A stretch of 35,432 nucleotides of DNA from Thermoclostridium caenicola (lineage in GTDB: Bacteria > Bacillota > Clostridia > DSM-8532). The stretch's first letter is position 1. The number at the start of each line of letters is the position of its first letter. Positions 16,391 through 25,736 of the stretch are shown here, one piece after another. The translations under genes and the position numbers were made by a program. The stretch spans positions 1 through 35,432 of the forward strand of contig NZ_FQZP01000024.1 in the NCBI RefSeq assembly GCF_900142095.1, given 5' to 3'. The notes beneath the pieces are model-generated. The model searched no databases. It saw only the letters and a list, made by a program, of their open reading frames with translations, and was not told the DNA's origin.

Positions 16391-17173
16391 TTATGGCTTC
16401 AGCCCCAAAAGCTTTTGTGCATTTTCATAAAGGATGGCTTCCTTTTCCTCCCTGGTGAGATCAAGCCGGTTGAACAGGGCAAGCTCCCTCTCATGATAGG
16501 TAATGGGATAATCGGTCCCAAAAAGGATCCGGTCAACCCCGTGCTTCCGGATGAGTTCCACGGCGCGCCCGGGTTCCATGAAAGCCAGCGCGCTGGAGGT
16601 ATCCAGCCAGAGGTTCTTCCCGATGAGACAGGCTTCCGCCTCTTCCCATTTGCCGTGACCGCCCAGATGGGCGACAATGAGCCTGAGTTCGGGAAATTTC
16701 TCTATCACACGGGCTATTCTTCTGGGTGACGCATGATCCAGGTGCTTGTCGCCCGCATGCATGAGCACCGGTACCCTGGAACCTATGAAACGGTAGATTC
16801 TGTCCATCTTTGGACTATCCGCATCAAAACCCTGGAAATCCGGGTGCAGCTTGATTCCCTTGAGGCCTGCCCGGATCAGGCGTTCTATCTCGGCCTCGGG
16901 TTCCTCAAAATCCGGATGGACGGTGCCGAACCCTATCATCATCCCCCCGGAGTTCCGGATAATCCAGTCATTGACGCTGCGGACCTGGCCGGACTTTGTA
17001 GCCGTTGCGTGGAACACCACATAATCCACTCCCGACCGCTCCGCGCTGGCCTTCAGATCTTCCAGGAGCCCGTTCCCAGCCATTTCGATGCCGTAATGGC
17101 CCCCAATCTGCTCAACCGCCTTCCTGGCGATGGATTCGGGGAAAGCATGGGCGTGAATATCGATAATCCCCAA
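16391..17173 (-). CDS. Amidohydrolase-family (TIM-barrel) metal-dependent hydrolase
   Basis: The protein is an Amidohydro_2-type metal-dependent hydrolase or decarboxylase. It has the N-terminal metal motif IDIHAHAF, a KLHPDFQG strand (the Lys/His pair of the family), PVLMHAGD, LIVAHLGGHG and the late-strand Asp in ILFGTDYP. The substrate cannot be predicted. I prefer the TTG at 17173, giving MGIIDIHAHAF, because GGGAGG lies nine bases upstream and relatives start right at this strand. An ATG at 17215 would add 14 residues without a good ribosome site. It is the first gene of a probable unit with the VTC polymerase and DUF4956, 40 bases from the next gene. Confidence 0.82.
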   Translation of the reverse strand: MGIIDIHAHAFPESIARKAVEQIGGHYGIEMAGNGLLEDLKASAERSGVDYVVFHATATKSGQVRSVNDWIIRNSGGMMIGFGTVHPDFEEPEAEIERLIRAGLKGIKLHPDFQGFDADSPKMDRIYRFIGSRVPVLMHAGDKHLDHASPRRIARVIEKFPELRLIVAHLGGHGKWEEAEACLIGKNLWLDTSSALAFMEPGRAVELIRKHGVDRILFGTDYPITYHERELALFNRLDLTREEKEAILYENAQKLLGLKP

Positions 17174-17252
17174 CTGAAACAACCTCCCACAGATGCTGCC
17201 CATGAATTGCTTCATGACAGATCTTTCAATAAGGCATATTCATCATACACCT

Positions 17253-18719
17253 TTATTCGAAAAATTGAAACTCTTCATTCGCCAGAAGGATTCTGTCGCC
17301 GTTTTTCAGGGGATGTTCCATGTTGGGCTCTATCCGTACCCCGTTGATATAGGTGCCGTTCCGCGTATTCATGTCGGTGATGCAATATCCCTGGGCTCCT
17401 TTTGTCAGTTCGGCATGGATCCTGCCAATAGCCGGGTTCCTGATGCAATAGTCCACCTGTTCGGCCATTCTGCCGATCCGAAAAGGCCACTGCTGAATCG
17501 TGACGGTTTCTCCATCACCGCCGCTCCTTCTGAGGGAAGGCCCCGCATTGCCTTTCTGCACCAAAAGAACTGTCCGGTCAACAGCGCTTGCCGCTTCCCT
17601 GAAAGCATAGGCCTTCTCCGGAGGCGTTTCCCGGACAGCCGGCTGCGGTATGGCCTTGTTGACATAGGACACTTTCGGAACGGTCTGTTCCTGGCTGTTC
17701 TGCCCGTTATGCCTGAAAACCGGCTTCTTTTCCGGTTCCGGGATTTTTCTTTCTATGATTTTTTCCACTTTTCTGTCCGGCGCGAAAGCCTTTGAGCAGA
17801 TCAGCCAGATGACAGCTCCTCCAACCAGGGCCAGTCCCAGCAGCGTTGTCAGGGCATCCGGATTACCGGGCTCAAAGGCACCTTTCACAACCATCACGGC
17901 CACCAGGGTGAAGAAGGCAAGTATGGACGCACCCAGGATCAGCCAGGATTTGAGAGGGTATACCAGCTTTTTCTCGGTAACGGTCTTGACGGAGGCATTC
18001 TTCTTTTCAGGCATGGTTCCCGGCATTGGCATCTTTGCAGGTTCCGGTTCGGCGGCTGACCTTGCAGGATCCGGGAAAACGGAAGCGGCAGGCCTTGGGA
18101 CAGGCTGTGAATCAGCAGGAATGGTACTTCCCTCGTTCCCTTCATGTGCATTGGCGTCCAGCCACACTTTCAGCGCTTTCAGATCAAAGTCCGGGTTTTT
18201 GAGGACTTCTATGAGCCGCTGGATGTAGTTATCGGAAGGCTCGCTTTTGAACTTCATCTCCCTGATGATGAGGCCGGTGATGAACTGCCTCAGGGACTCA
18301 TTGATTTCCTGCATCATATCTTTGTGGGGTATGTAGATAAAATATATCCTGTCGTCGGCCGGCGACCCGTAAATCAGGCTGCTGTCCAGCATTAGCCCGC
18401 CGTAATCGAGCAAATGGTTCTCCAGCTGATCGAAGGCGCCCGTGATCTGGCGCAGATACCGGAAGAATTCCCGCCTGCCTATCTCCTTGCGTTCCAGTAT
18501 CTTGTTAAGCGGGATCATGGAGGTGATATCGAAGGATATCCTAGTTTCCTGATCCACCTTCAGGATCTCGCACTTCAGCAGCGAAGGTATCCGGTTGTTC
18601 TTCAGCATCTCCAACTGGTACCGGATCAACTGGCTGTCGTCCTGAAAAGCAAAACACATCAGGCTGCGGTTGGATTCGGTTTTGAATTCCTGAATACATC
18701 CCTTCAACCTTTCATCCAT
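17253..18719 (-). CDS. Membrane FHA-domain protein with DUF6382-like N-terminus
   Basis: The 488-residue protein has an N-terminal soluble domain resembling DUF6382 (about 1-190), a Pro/Ala-rich linker (about 195-245), two membrane segments (about 255-310), another linker and a C-terminal FHA domain (about 395-488). The FHA fold is visible from FRIGRMAEQVDYCI, RIHAEL and NTRNGTYING. The phosphothreonine-contacting Ser of the usual SRxHA is Gly here (GRIHA). The gene is last in the Tad-like locus, 42 bases after the second TadE-like gene. It probably couples the secretion machine to another component, perhaps via a kinase-marked partner, but this is inference. No obvious terminator follows it. 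Confidence 0.8.
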   Translation of the reverse strand: MDERLKGCIQEFKTESNRSLMCFAFQDDSQLIRYQLEMLKNNRIPSLLKCEILKVDQETRISFDITSMIPLNKILERKEIGRREFFRYLRQITGAFDQLENHLLDYGGLMLDSSLIYGSPADDRIYFIYIPHKDMMQEINESLRQFITGLIIREMKFKSEPSDNYIQRLIEVLKNPDFDLKALKVWLDANAHEGNEGSTIPADSQPVPRPAASVFPDPARSAAEPEPAKMPMPGTMPEKKNASVKTVTEKKLVYPLKSWLILGASILAFFTLVAVMVVKGAFEPGNPDALTTLLGLALVGGAVIWLICSKAFAPDRKVEKIIERKIPEPEKKPVFRHNGQNSQEQTVPKVSYVNKAIPQPAVRETPPEKAYAFREAASAVDRTVLLVQKGNAGPSLRRSGGDGETVTIQQWPFRIGRMAEQVDYCIRNPAIGRIHAELTKGAQGYCITDMNTRNGTYINGVRIEPNMEHPLKNGDRILLANEEFQFFE

Positions 18720-18760
18720 CGCTTTATCAAACCCCTCTCTGAAAGTTCATTGACTTCCGG

Positions 18761-20053
18761 TCAGGCCGCTTCCTTTTCCTCCTGACCTTCGGAATCTTCC
18801 GGACGGGTATACCCGCCGTAATCATATCGGACACGGACTTCGGCAATCCCGATTCGTTTCAGTTCAGCTGTCGCTTCACCGATGAGCTGATCAAGATTTG
18901 GCATGGCCTCCCTGGCGTTTTCCGGCAATATGATGACCACGATCCTTTCCACGCGCTGCGCCTTCGGCGTCTCCGGCCGGTTTTGGAAATCAAACTCCAT
19001 CAGCCTTTTGCCATGTTTTTTAATCTCGGATTTGATACGGCCTGGCTGGTTTTGATAGGTCTTCATGAAAGGATTCAGCGTAAACACATCGAACATCCTG
19101 ACGGTGTGCTCGTCATAAATGAAGGCGTCCACCGCGGGATAGGTTTTGGATGTGGCCTTGAAGCGCATGCTGCCCGCTTCGTTTTTCAGTCTCTCCACTT
19201 CCATGTCTTCTATGGCCAGGCCCCTGTCCCAGTATTGCTTTTCGTTGTCCATCCGGACCCAGATGCTGTCAGCGGTATCCTCGTTCTGTTCCGATGTCCG
19301 CACAGACGGGCCCCTGCCCGATGTCCATCCAATCACCTTGACCCGGTTGCTGAGGGTCAGTTTGGGCGCCAGCCCGAAGGGAACCGGCGGGTTGATGGTA
19401 TAGGTGATGATGAACTCCAGGGATTCCCCGTCCCCGAAGATCTGCGACTGGCCGAAGCTGATGTCGCGGATACCTAAAACCTTTTTGGCGTCCATCCCGT
19501 TGTTTGCCCGCTTTTTCAGTTCCTCCTCCAGCATCAGCCCGGCAGCCAGGCAGACCATTTCCTTCCTGGTGGCATAGGCAGCTTTCTGGGCGAAAACCGT
19601 CATGAGCAGTTTTGCCTCCTGGCCGGGATCCTTCAGGATGTTTCTGATGAGGTCAACCGCATCCCTGGTGTTTCCAACGAGCTGTTCTCCCAATTCGGCT
19701 GCGCTTCTGACACGGGTTTCCAGGTCCACTGCCGGATTTGGATCATTAATCCCGGAAACCAGGCTCCGAAAAGCATCCACCGCACCGATAACGGTATCCG
19801 CCTGATTCCTGAGCGTATCGGCAGCAGCCTTCCCCATCTCGTCAACCCTATCGGCGTAATCCTTCAGCCCGGAAACGTAGTAATAGTAACTGGCGCTTGA
19901 AATGCGACTGGCCACGCTCTGCAGGGCCGACTGCATCACATGATAGGCCATGAATATTCTCACTATGTAGGCCAGTGTAAAAAGGCAGATGACAAAGACA
20001 GGAAGCACCACGGCCGCTTCAACGGTGGCGCTGCCTTTTTCTCCCCTTCGCAT
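18761..20053 (-). CDS. TadE-like pseudopilin, long form
   Basis: The 430-residue protein begins with a short basic leader and a TadE-type hydrophobic N-terminus (RRGEKGSATVEAAVVLPVF), followed by one membrane helix to about residue 40 and a large extracytoplasmic part. The rest shows no domain I recognise, apart from a C-terminal region ending in acidic residues. TadE-like proteins are minor pilins of Tad/Flp secretion systems. I chose the ATG at 20053 because it gives the typical leader. A TTG at 20116 has AAGGAGG upstream, but that ribosome site is coding sequence of the preceding gene, and this start would overlap that gene by 29 bases and add 21 atypical residues. Even the 20053 start lies only 34 bases past the preceding stop. 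Confidence 0.75.
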   Translation of the reverse strand: MRRGEKGSATVEAAVVLPVFVICLFTLAYIVRIFMAYHVMQSALQSVASRISSASYYYYVSGLKDYADRVDEMGKAAADTLRNQADTVIGAVDAFRSLVSGINDPNPAVDLETRVRSAAELGEQLVGNTRDAVDLIRNILKDPGQEAKLLMTVFAQKAAYATRKEMVCLAAGLMLEEELKKRANNGMDAKKVLGIRDISFGQSQIFGDGESLEFIITYTINPPVPFGLAPKLTLSNRVKVIGWTSGRGPSVRTSEQNEDTADSIWVRMDNEKQYWDRGLAIEDMEVERLKNEAGSMRFKATSKTYPAVDAFIYDEHTVRMFDVFTLNPFMKTYQNQPGRIKSEIKKHGKRLMEFDFQNRPETPKAQRVERIVVIILPENAREAMPNLDQLIGEATAELKRIGIAEVRVRYDYGGYTRPEDSEGQEEKEAA

Positions 20054-20087
20054 GGGTTGCTTTTCTCTCTGTTCGTTCCATGCCCGT

Positions 20088-23000
20088 TCAATACCCCTGG
20101 GCCCATTCCACAACAATCATCCCCTCCTTGTCTTTTTTGAAGAAGGCTTCGGGAATGACCCACAGGTCAATATCAATCCAGGCTTTCACATATAGGGCGG
20201 TATGGTAATTGCTGATGGCCTCGGCAGTATCCGGTGATACGGCGTACAGGTTCAGCTGCATCAGGTCGGCGCATCGCAAGGCCTTTTGCTCCGGAGTTAC
20301 GGTGAGCAGCATAAGCCTGAGGTAATCGGTATAGTCCATCATGATCAGCCGCCCCAAGACATTGCTGGCCCCGCTGGACTTGCCACCTGATGCGCCCAGG
20401 ACACCGGAAATCCTGTCCGTGATCATGTCAAAGCCTTTATCGATGGTATCTCTGGCGAAATCCTTTACCTTTTCCTTAAGGTTCTTGTAGGCATCCGACT
20501 CGAACAGCACGGTGCGTATCCTGTTTTGAATCTCCTTCTTGCATTCGGCAATGACCTGCACCCCTTCATCCCTGATCCGGTCACAGAATGCGGCAAGCTT
20601 GCCGGCCATGTATTCCCGGAGGGATTCCAGAAGGCTTTCTACCGTATCTCCGGTGATATACTTCAGGTCGCTGAAATCAAGGTTGTTGACCAGGCTTTTT
20701 GCCCTTTCGCCCACGGTTTCAGTCGCCTGGTACCAGTTATCGGTGATGCCCGAGAAAATGGCGTCGAGCTGCCCGTTGATAAAGGACATGACCGTCTCCT
20801 CCAAACTGGCTGCGCCCTTATCGATCAGTTCCTCGGCCTTGTCCTGCACCAGATCCCGGATACCGGCAATGACATTATCGATCAGGTATTCCTTCAGCCT
20901 GTCCGGATCAAGGAACCATGACTGGCTGGTCTTGATAAGGGGTACCTGCTCGCCGGCCATGAGCTTTTCCGCATCCAGCCACGATTCCAGGGCGGCCCAG
21001 GATACCAGAAGAAAATTCTGTACGACGGGCACGCCAAAGATGGTCCAACCGGCGATGGAAGAGGCCATTTTGAAAGTAAAGGCCAGCTTTTCCGGATCGG
21101 TATAGACATGGAGCAGGTTAAAAACAAGCCGGATGACGGTGAGTGTGCGTTTTGCCGCCGCAATATTGCTTTGCTCTGAGGGATGCCCGAAAATGATGTA
21201 TTCCACTTCCGCCCTCTTAAACCAGGTTTTATCCAGAGGCCTGTTCCAGCCGATATCGTGTTCCAGGGCATTTCCAACCGTGGTGTAGTTCTTGAAGGCC
21301 GACACAATGTACTCATTCACATACAGGCTCTTGATCAGGGATTCGCCGGCATCGGCCAGCAGATGGCCGACGGTTTCGAAAAACTTCCTGATTCGTTCCA
21401 GTTCATGGTCAAAAAATCCCCTGTCCTTTTCATTGACTTTCTCCAGGCCCTGGACGGGGTCTTCCAGGGGATTAGGCAGCACAAACCGGTCCTGCCGCGT
21501 CTGCCAGACGTGTTCCGATATGGCGGCCAGCCTTTCCTCGGAACTCTCCGCTCCGTCCCGGGACGGAATGTATAACAGCTCATACAGGTTTTCTTCTGCA
21601 TCGCTTTCATTCTCACCGGATTCACCGGGTCCGTTTTCCGCCCCGTCCTTGCCCTCTGCAATGGTCTGTGCTGCCTGGCCGGTCTTCTGTCGGGCATTTT
21701 CAAGTCCGGGATTCTCGGGTTCCGGCTCCTGGACCAGTTCCTTCCCCTCAAAGGTATAGGCATGCCAGATGTCAAACCCTTGCTGTTCCTTCTCCGTGGC
21801 CGGCGGAACCAGCTGATACTCGGGAATATCATAAACCCCCAGCGATTTCATGCTGGAATAGCTCCGCAGATAGGTAAGGCTTTCCCTCAGTTCATCCAGG
21901 CATGCTATCGTTTTGTCATTACCTCTGTACATGATGACAACTTTACTGCCATCACCCTTATCCTCAATCAGCAGCTTGATCTGCCGGATTTCATCATCCA
22001 GGTCCATGGACATTTGCAGATAAGCTTCATAGGCCTTGGTCGCAGCTTCCAGCCATTTGGTCACCCATCCTCTGTTTTGTTCAAGCCGCTCCAGGATCTG
22101 ACCGATATGCCGGGGATCCACGCTGATTAGCTTCTTCTCCAGATCGGCGTTCACCTGCTGCGCCAGAGCGCTGTCCGGACTTTTCTCCATGACGCTTTCA
22201 AGCGCCTGCTTTTCATGCTGGACTTCCTGTGTTCGTGAAATCAGGTTCTGTCCCAGTTCGATGGCCTTGGCGCAGTATTTTTCATGCAGTTCCAGGTGTT
22301 CCTTGAGCCACCGGAGCAAATCCATCGAGGTATGGGTGTATTGATACATTTTTTCATAGCAATCCAGCAGCTTTTTCAACCGTTCATTCAGTTGCTGGGC
22401 CACCATCCTCAGCTGGTTGCTGACCTGCTGATACGCTTGCCATGCGCTGTCCATCGCCGCTTTTTTGGCGTTATATTCAGGTTGCAGCCGGCTGATTTCA
22501 GCTTCCAGTTTCTGAATGGCTGTATCGGCTTCGGATGTGTCCTGCTCCTCCCCTTCCTCCTCGGATGAACCCTTGCTGCTTTTGGCTTCCTCCAGCCGTT
22601 CCTTCAGGTCATTCATGCGCTCCTCCACCTGGCTGAAAGTTTCCTTTGCGCTCTCATAGGCATCTTTTGCCTCTTCAAATTCAATTTTGACGTTTCTGTA
22701 TTCGGCCATCTTCTCATTGATGGCATTGATGGTTTCCTGGGTGGGCCTGACTTCCATCTCGCTCCAATTGTTGGCATTAACGGCATCAATAATGGCCTGG
22801 GATAGCGGATCAAATCTGTCTGTCTTGTTGATTTGCTTCATTTTCTGATCCAGGAGCAGCGCAAAATAGATCATGTCCGCCCGAAGTCCATTGAGAAGCT
22901 TGTCCAGCGCGATGTTGCGTTCGGCTATCTCACCTTCCCGGGCAAGGTTTGTCATGCTTTTCAGCTTTTCCAGGAATTCACTCACGGCCTGGACGGGCGC

Positions 23001-23405
23001 CCGGTATTTCATGAATTCGGCCACCTGCTGCTCAAGGACATAGGGTTCGGACAGGTTATAGTAAGGGATGACCTCCACGCGCCTGACCTTGAACCGGAAG
23101 AGATCGGTCACATTCCCGTCGGCATTTTCAGGGGTAAGGTTGTCCGACAAGAGTTCATATATCTCCTTCTCCAGGGATGCCGCTTCACGGGGGTGCATGG
23201 CCAAAAGGCCGAACTGTTCTTTCATCTGCCTGTCATAGGCGGCCAGCATGGATTCGGCACAGAGTTTCAGGGAGGACTGCGCTATTCTGACCGCTTCGTT
23301 GTAGCGTACCAAATCCATCAATATGCCGCAGAGCGGGATGAGCGCCGCCAGGATGATGCAGATGAAAACCGTAATGCTTCCCCTTGTCCTTTTCATGTTG
23401 CACAT
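20088..23405 (-). CDS. Giant TadG-like/DUF5702 coiled-coil pseudopilin
   Basis: This 1105-residue protein is by far the largest product of the locus. It starts with KRTRGSITVFICIILAALI, a TadG/DUF5702-type N-terminal membrane helix (about 9-31). Long heptad-like, Glu/Lys-rich segments follow at about 215-345 and 385-480, pointing to extended coiled coils. An acidic Gly/Glu/Asn-rich linker lies at about 555-615. The C-terminal third alternates amphipathic helices and ends with an alpha/beta-looking region near 1030-1105. It is predicted to be anchored by the N-terminus with its bulk outside the membrane. It lies 23 bases after tadE. The start ATG has AAAGG five bases upstream; an ATG three codons inside is also possible. 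Its role in the pilus or secretion machine is unknown. Confidence 0.8.
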   Translation of the reverse strand: MCNMKRTRGSITVFICIILAALIPLCGILMDLVRYNEAVRIAQSSLKLCAESMLAAYDRQMKEQFGLLAMHPREAASLEKEIYELLSDNLTPENADGNVTDLFRFKVRRVEVIPYYNLSEPYVLEQQVAEFMKYRAPVQAVSEFLEKLKSMTNLAREGEIAERNIALDKLLNGLRADMIYFALLLDQKMKQINKTDRFDPLSQAIIDAVNANNWSEMEVRPTQETINAINEKMAEYRNVKIEFEEAKDAYESAKETFSQVEERMNDLKERLEEAKSSKGSSEEEGEEQDTSEADTAIQKLEAEISRLQPEYNAKKAAMDSAWQAYQQVSNQLRMVAQQLNERLKKLLDCYEKMYQYTHTSMDLLRWLKEHLELHEKYCAKAIELGQNLISRTQEVQHEKQALESVMEKSPDSALAQQVNADLEKKLISVDPRHIGQILERLEQNRGWVTKWLEAATKAYEAYLQMSMDLDDEIRQIKLLIEDKGDGSKVVIMYRGNDKTIACLDELRESLTYLRSYSSMKSLGVYDIPEYQLVPPATEKEQQGFDIWHAYTFEGKELVQEPEPENPGLENARQKTGQAAQTIAEGKDGAENGPGESGENESDAEENLYELLYIPSRDGAESSEERLAAISEHVWQTRQDRFVLPNPLEDPVQGLEKVNEKDRGFFDHELERIRKFFETVGHLLADAGESLIKSLYVNEYIVSAFKNYTTVGNALEHDIGWNRPLDKTWFKRAEVEYIIFGHPSEQSNIAAAKRTLTVIRLVFNLLHVYTDPEKLAFTFKMASSIAGWTIFGVPVVQNFLLVSWAALESWLDAEKLMAGEQVPLIKTSQSWFLDPDRLKEYLIDNVIAGIRDLVQDKAEELIDKGAASLEETVMSFINGQLDAIFSGITDNWYQATETVGERAKSLVNNLDFSDLKYITGDTVESLLESLREYMAGKLAAFCDRIRDEGVQVIAECKKEIQNRIRTVLFESDAYKNLKEKVKDFARDTIDKGFDMITDRISGVLGASGGKSSGASNVLGRLIMMDYTDYLRLMLLTVTPEQKALRCADLMQLNLYAVSPDTAEAISNYHTALYVKAWIDIDLWVIPEAFFKKDKEGMIVVEWAQGY

Positions 23406-23428
23406 TCCGACCTTTCCGGTTACTTTTC

Positions 23429-24067
23429 CTATTCCAACATCTTCAGAACCTTCTTAAGCGGTGAAGCCAGTTTTTTCAGAAGCTCTCCAATCCCGCTGTC
23501 CATGACCTTCTGCACGATATAGTCCGTAACGTGGATCATCTCCTTCTGATCATAGATGGGGTATTCCGCGCTGCCCTTGACCATGAGCCGATCGCCGAGT
23601 CCGATAAATCGCAGCGCGGCGGCTCCGGGCATGATATAGCGCGCCGAAAGGCTTACCTCTATCCTGCCTGACGGAAAGCCGTGGTGATAGTTGACGATAG
23701 CCTGTGCCCTCGCATCTTCCGCTTTCTTCAGGATCCCCATCGTATCCAGCTGTTTTTTCGCCCATTCCTGTGCCGTCGCTGCCTTTCTGCCGGAGCCGAC
23801 GGGGAGGATCTGCCAGTAGAGCTGCCGGTTGTCGTAGCTTTCCCGGCTGTACGCGCCGGTGGTCAGCTCTTCTGCCTTCACCGGGTTGTGCTTCCACACC
23901 ATGGAGAGACCTTCGGCTGTCGTATCGGCCAGCCCCTGGATGGCTGATTTCTGATACAGGGCCATAAAAATCATGATCACCGCGACAACACAGGCCATAG
24001 CCAGGGGCAGGATCAGGATATACTCAACCGTTGCGCTTCCCGAGCGCTTTCGATCCGTTTTAAACAT
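23429..24067 (-). CDS. TadE-like minor pilin/assembly protein
   Basis: The 212-residue protein has a basic leader and a pilin-like hydrophobic helix (KRSGSATVEYILILPLAMA, helix about 12-36), then an extracytoplasmic domain with PGAAALRFIGLGDRLMVKGSAEYPI. The GSATVE-Y motif matches TadE. Family members are minor pilins needed for assembly of Tad pili. It lies between tadC and the DUF5702 gene, 14 bases after tadC. GGAGGGACAGGG precedes the ATG. Cleavage would need a prepilin peptidase, which is not encoded in this window. Confidence 0.85.
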   Translation of the reverse strand: MFKTDRKRSGSATVEYILILPLAMACVVAVIMIFMALYQKSAIQGLADTTAEGLSMVWKHNPVKAEELTTGAYSRESYDNRQLYWQILPVGSGRKAATAQEWAKKQLDTMGILKKAEDARAQAIVNYHHGFPSGRIEVSLSARYIMPGAAALRFIGLGDRLMVKGSAEYPIYDQKEMIHVTDYIVQKVMDSGIGELLKKLASPLKKVLKMLE

Positions 24068-24081
24068 CCCTGTCCCTCCGT

Positions 24082-24960
24082 TCAGAAGGCATTGCCCAGC
24101 TCCATCAGGGCAGGCATCATGCAGATCATGATGATGGCAATAAACATGAGCATGAGCGGCAGCATCAGCTTGGAAGAGGCGGCCTCACCCATTTGCCTGG
24201 CCACGTTCTTCCGCATATCCCAGCATTCAACGCCCAGCCGCTTCAGTTCGTACAGCATTTGTCCCCCGCCAAGCTTCATGCTTTGGAGGATGATGCCGAC
24301 AAAATTGGTGATCTCCTTGATCTTGCAGCGTTCTGAAAAATCGGTGTAGGCCTGCTGCTCGGTCAGGCCAGCCCCGATGTCATTCAGGGTGATTTGCAGC
24401 TCCCTGTATAAGGGTGTCTCTCCGCCCCGCTCCCGGACGATGCGCTCAATGGCCTGCCTGATGCTGAGCCCGGCATTGACCAGGAGCACAAGGTTGGTGA
24501 CAAAATCAGGGAAATCCCGCTGGATGTTCATCACTTTTTTCCTGTACTGGTCATCCAGGATCTTGTCCGCAAGGAAGAACAGCCCAATCCCCGAACCCGG
24601 TACAATGGCATACCACTCATTCCCTTCCGCACCGCCCAAAAAGCCGATCAGCCCAGCCAGGACCATGCCGAGGAACAGGTAGAAAACCTTTGCTGCCCAG
24701 TGAATTTGCATATAAAAGGCGGCATAACGGCTTCCATGCAGCATGACCACCTTTTGGTGCAGCCATTCGAAATAGCGGCCCGCCCCTTTGAGCCCCACCC
24801 TGTCCACCAACCAGAGAGCGCCCGCCAGGAACGGCTTGTAGAAATGCTGCTTTTGGTCCAGCGGTTCAAGATACTCCCGGTAACTGCTTTGCTGCCAAAG
24901 GTGTATAACGGCATAAAAAGCACCGGCACCAAGGGCCGTCAACAGGCAGAATGTTTGCAT
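24082..24960 (-). CDS. tadC: Tad secretion inner-membrane protein TadC (GspF family)
   Basis: The 292-residue protein has the T2SSF domain of TadB/TadC platform proteins. There is an N-terminal membrane helix, two central helices (about 90-135), the cytosolic four-helix bundle with IQRDFPDFVTNLVLLVNAGLS and IERIVRERGG, and C-terminal helices around KLMLPLMLMFIAIIMICMMP. It is the second platform subunit that, with TadB, transmits force from the TadA ATPase. The ATG at 24960, ten bases after the tadB stop with GAAGG upstream, is preferred over a TTG at 24981 that overlaps tadB. Confidence 0.9.
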   Translation of the reverse strand: MQTFCLLTALGAGAFYAVIHLWQQSSYREYLEPLDQKQHFYKPFLAGALWLVDRVGLKGAGRYFEWLHQKVVMLHGSRYAAFYMQIHWAAKVFYLFLGMVLAGLIGFLGGAEGNEWYAIVPGSGIGLFFLADKILDDQYRKKVMNIQRDFPDFVTNLVLLVNAGLSIRQAIERIVRERGGETPLYRELQITLNDIGAGLTEQQAYTDFSERCKIKEITNFVGIILQSMKLGGGQMLYELKRLGVECWDMRKNVARQMGEAASSKLMLPLMLMFIAIIMICMMPALMELGNAF

Positions 24961-24970
24961 CCCTTCACCT

Positions 24971-25726
24971 TCATACTTCAATGTTCATGATCTTTTTAGC
25001 GATGACGTGCCCAGCCAGAAGCAGCAGCAAGGCAACGGTCATGACCACTCTTCCGGCAGCCGTACTGTATAATGGCTCGAGGAATTCGCTGCTGGAAGAC
25101 TTGATGAGGTAAACCATCACGAAAGGCGTGACGCTGAGTATCTTCTGCTCCAGTTTCTTGCCGGCGATCAGATTCTCTATCTCCTGCCTGACCTCAATTT
25201 TTTCGCGGATCATGCCCGAAGTGTTCTTGATCACTTCCACGAGGTTGACGCCCGCCCGCTTGGATATGCTGAAGATATCCGCAAAGCTTTTAACTTCCTC
25301 TATCCGGACGCGTTGGGCAAAATCGTTCAAAGCCTGTTCCACAGGAACGTTCATCATCACGCGGGCATTGATCAGTTCCAGTTCCCGGATGATGATGGCG
25401 TTCTTGTCGGGATATACCCGCTCAAGGGCCTGCTGGGCATCCAGCAGGGCTGTCTCAAAGGATTTGCCGGCCGACAGGGATACGGATATGAAATAGAGGG
25501 CGTCCCTGAACTGAAGCTTGACCAGTTCCTTCCTTCGTTTGGCCAACTCCCTCTTTCTTCCCGGTATCCATGCAAATCCGAGAAGGGAAAGGAGCAGGGC
25601 AATGAACCAATGGTCATAGAAAATCATGCCTACCAGGAACAAAAAAACCATGGCAAGAAGCAGGTTGAGGATGAATTCCCCGGGCTTCATCCGGTACCGG
25701 TCATACTGGATGATCTCTTGTTCCAT
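24971..25726 (-). CDS. tadB: Tad secretion inner-membrane protein TadB (GspF family)
   Basis: The 251-residue protein has two N-terminal membrane helices (about 16-55), the T2SSF bundle with FRDALYFISVSLSAGKSFETAL and VRIEEVKSFADIFSISKRAG, and a C-terminal helix pair. It forms the platform with TadC, on which TadA acts. I chose the ATG at 25726, six bases after AGGGGG; the ATG two codons upstream (25732) directly abuts that ribosome site. It starts ten bases after the tadA stop, so the genes are translationally coupled or nearly so. Confidence 0.9.
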   Translation of the reverse strand: MEQEIIQYDRYRMKPGEFILNLLLAMVFLFLVGMIFYDHWFIALLLSLLGFAWIPGRKRELAKRRKELVKLQFRDALYFISVSLSAGKSFETALLDAQQALERVYPDKNAIIIRELELINARVMMNVPVEQALNDFAQRVRIEEVKSFADIFSISKRAGVNLVEVIKNTSGMIREKIEVRQEIENLIAGKKLEQKILSVTPFVMVYLIKSSSSEFLEPLYSTAAGRVVMTVALLLLLAGHVIAKKIMNIEV

Positions 25727-25736
25727 GCGCATCCCC

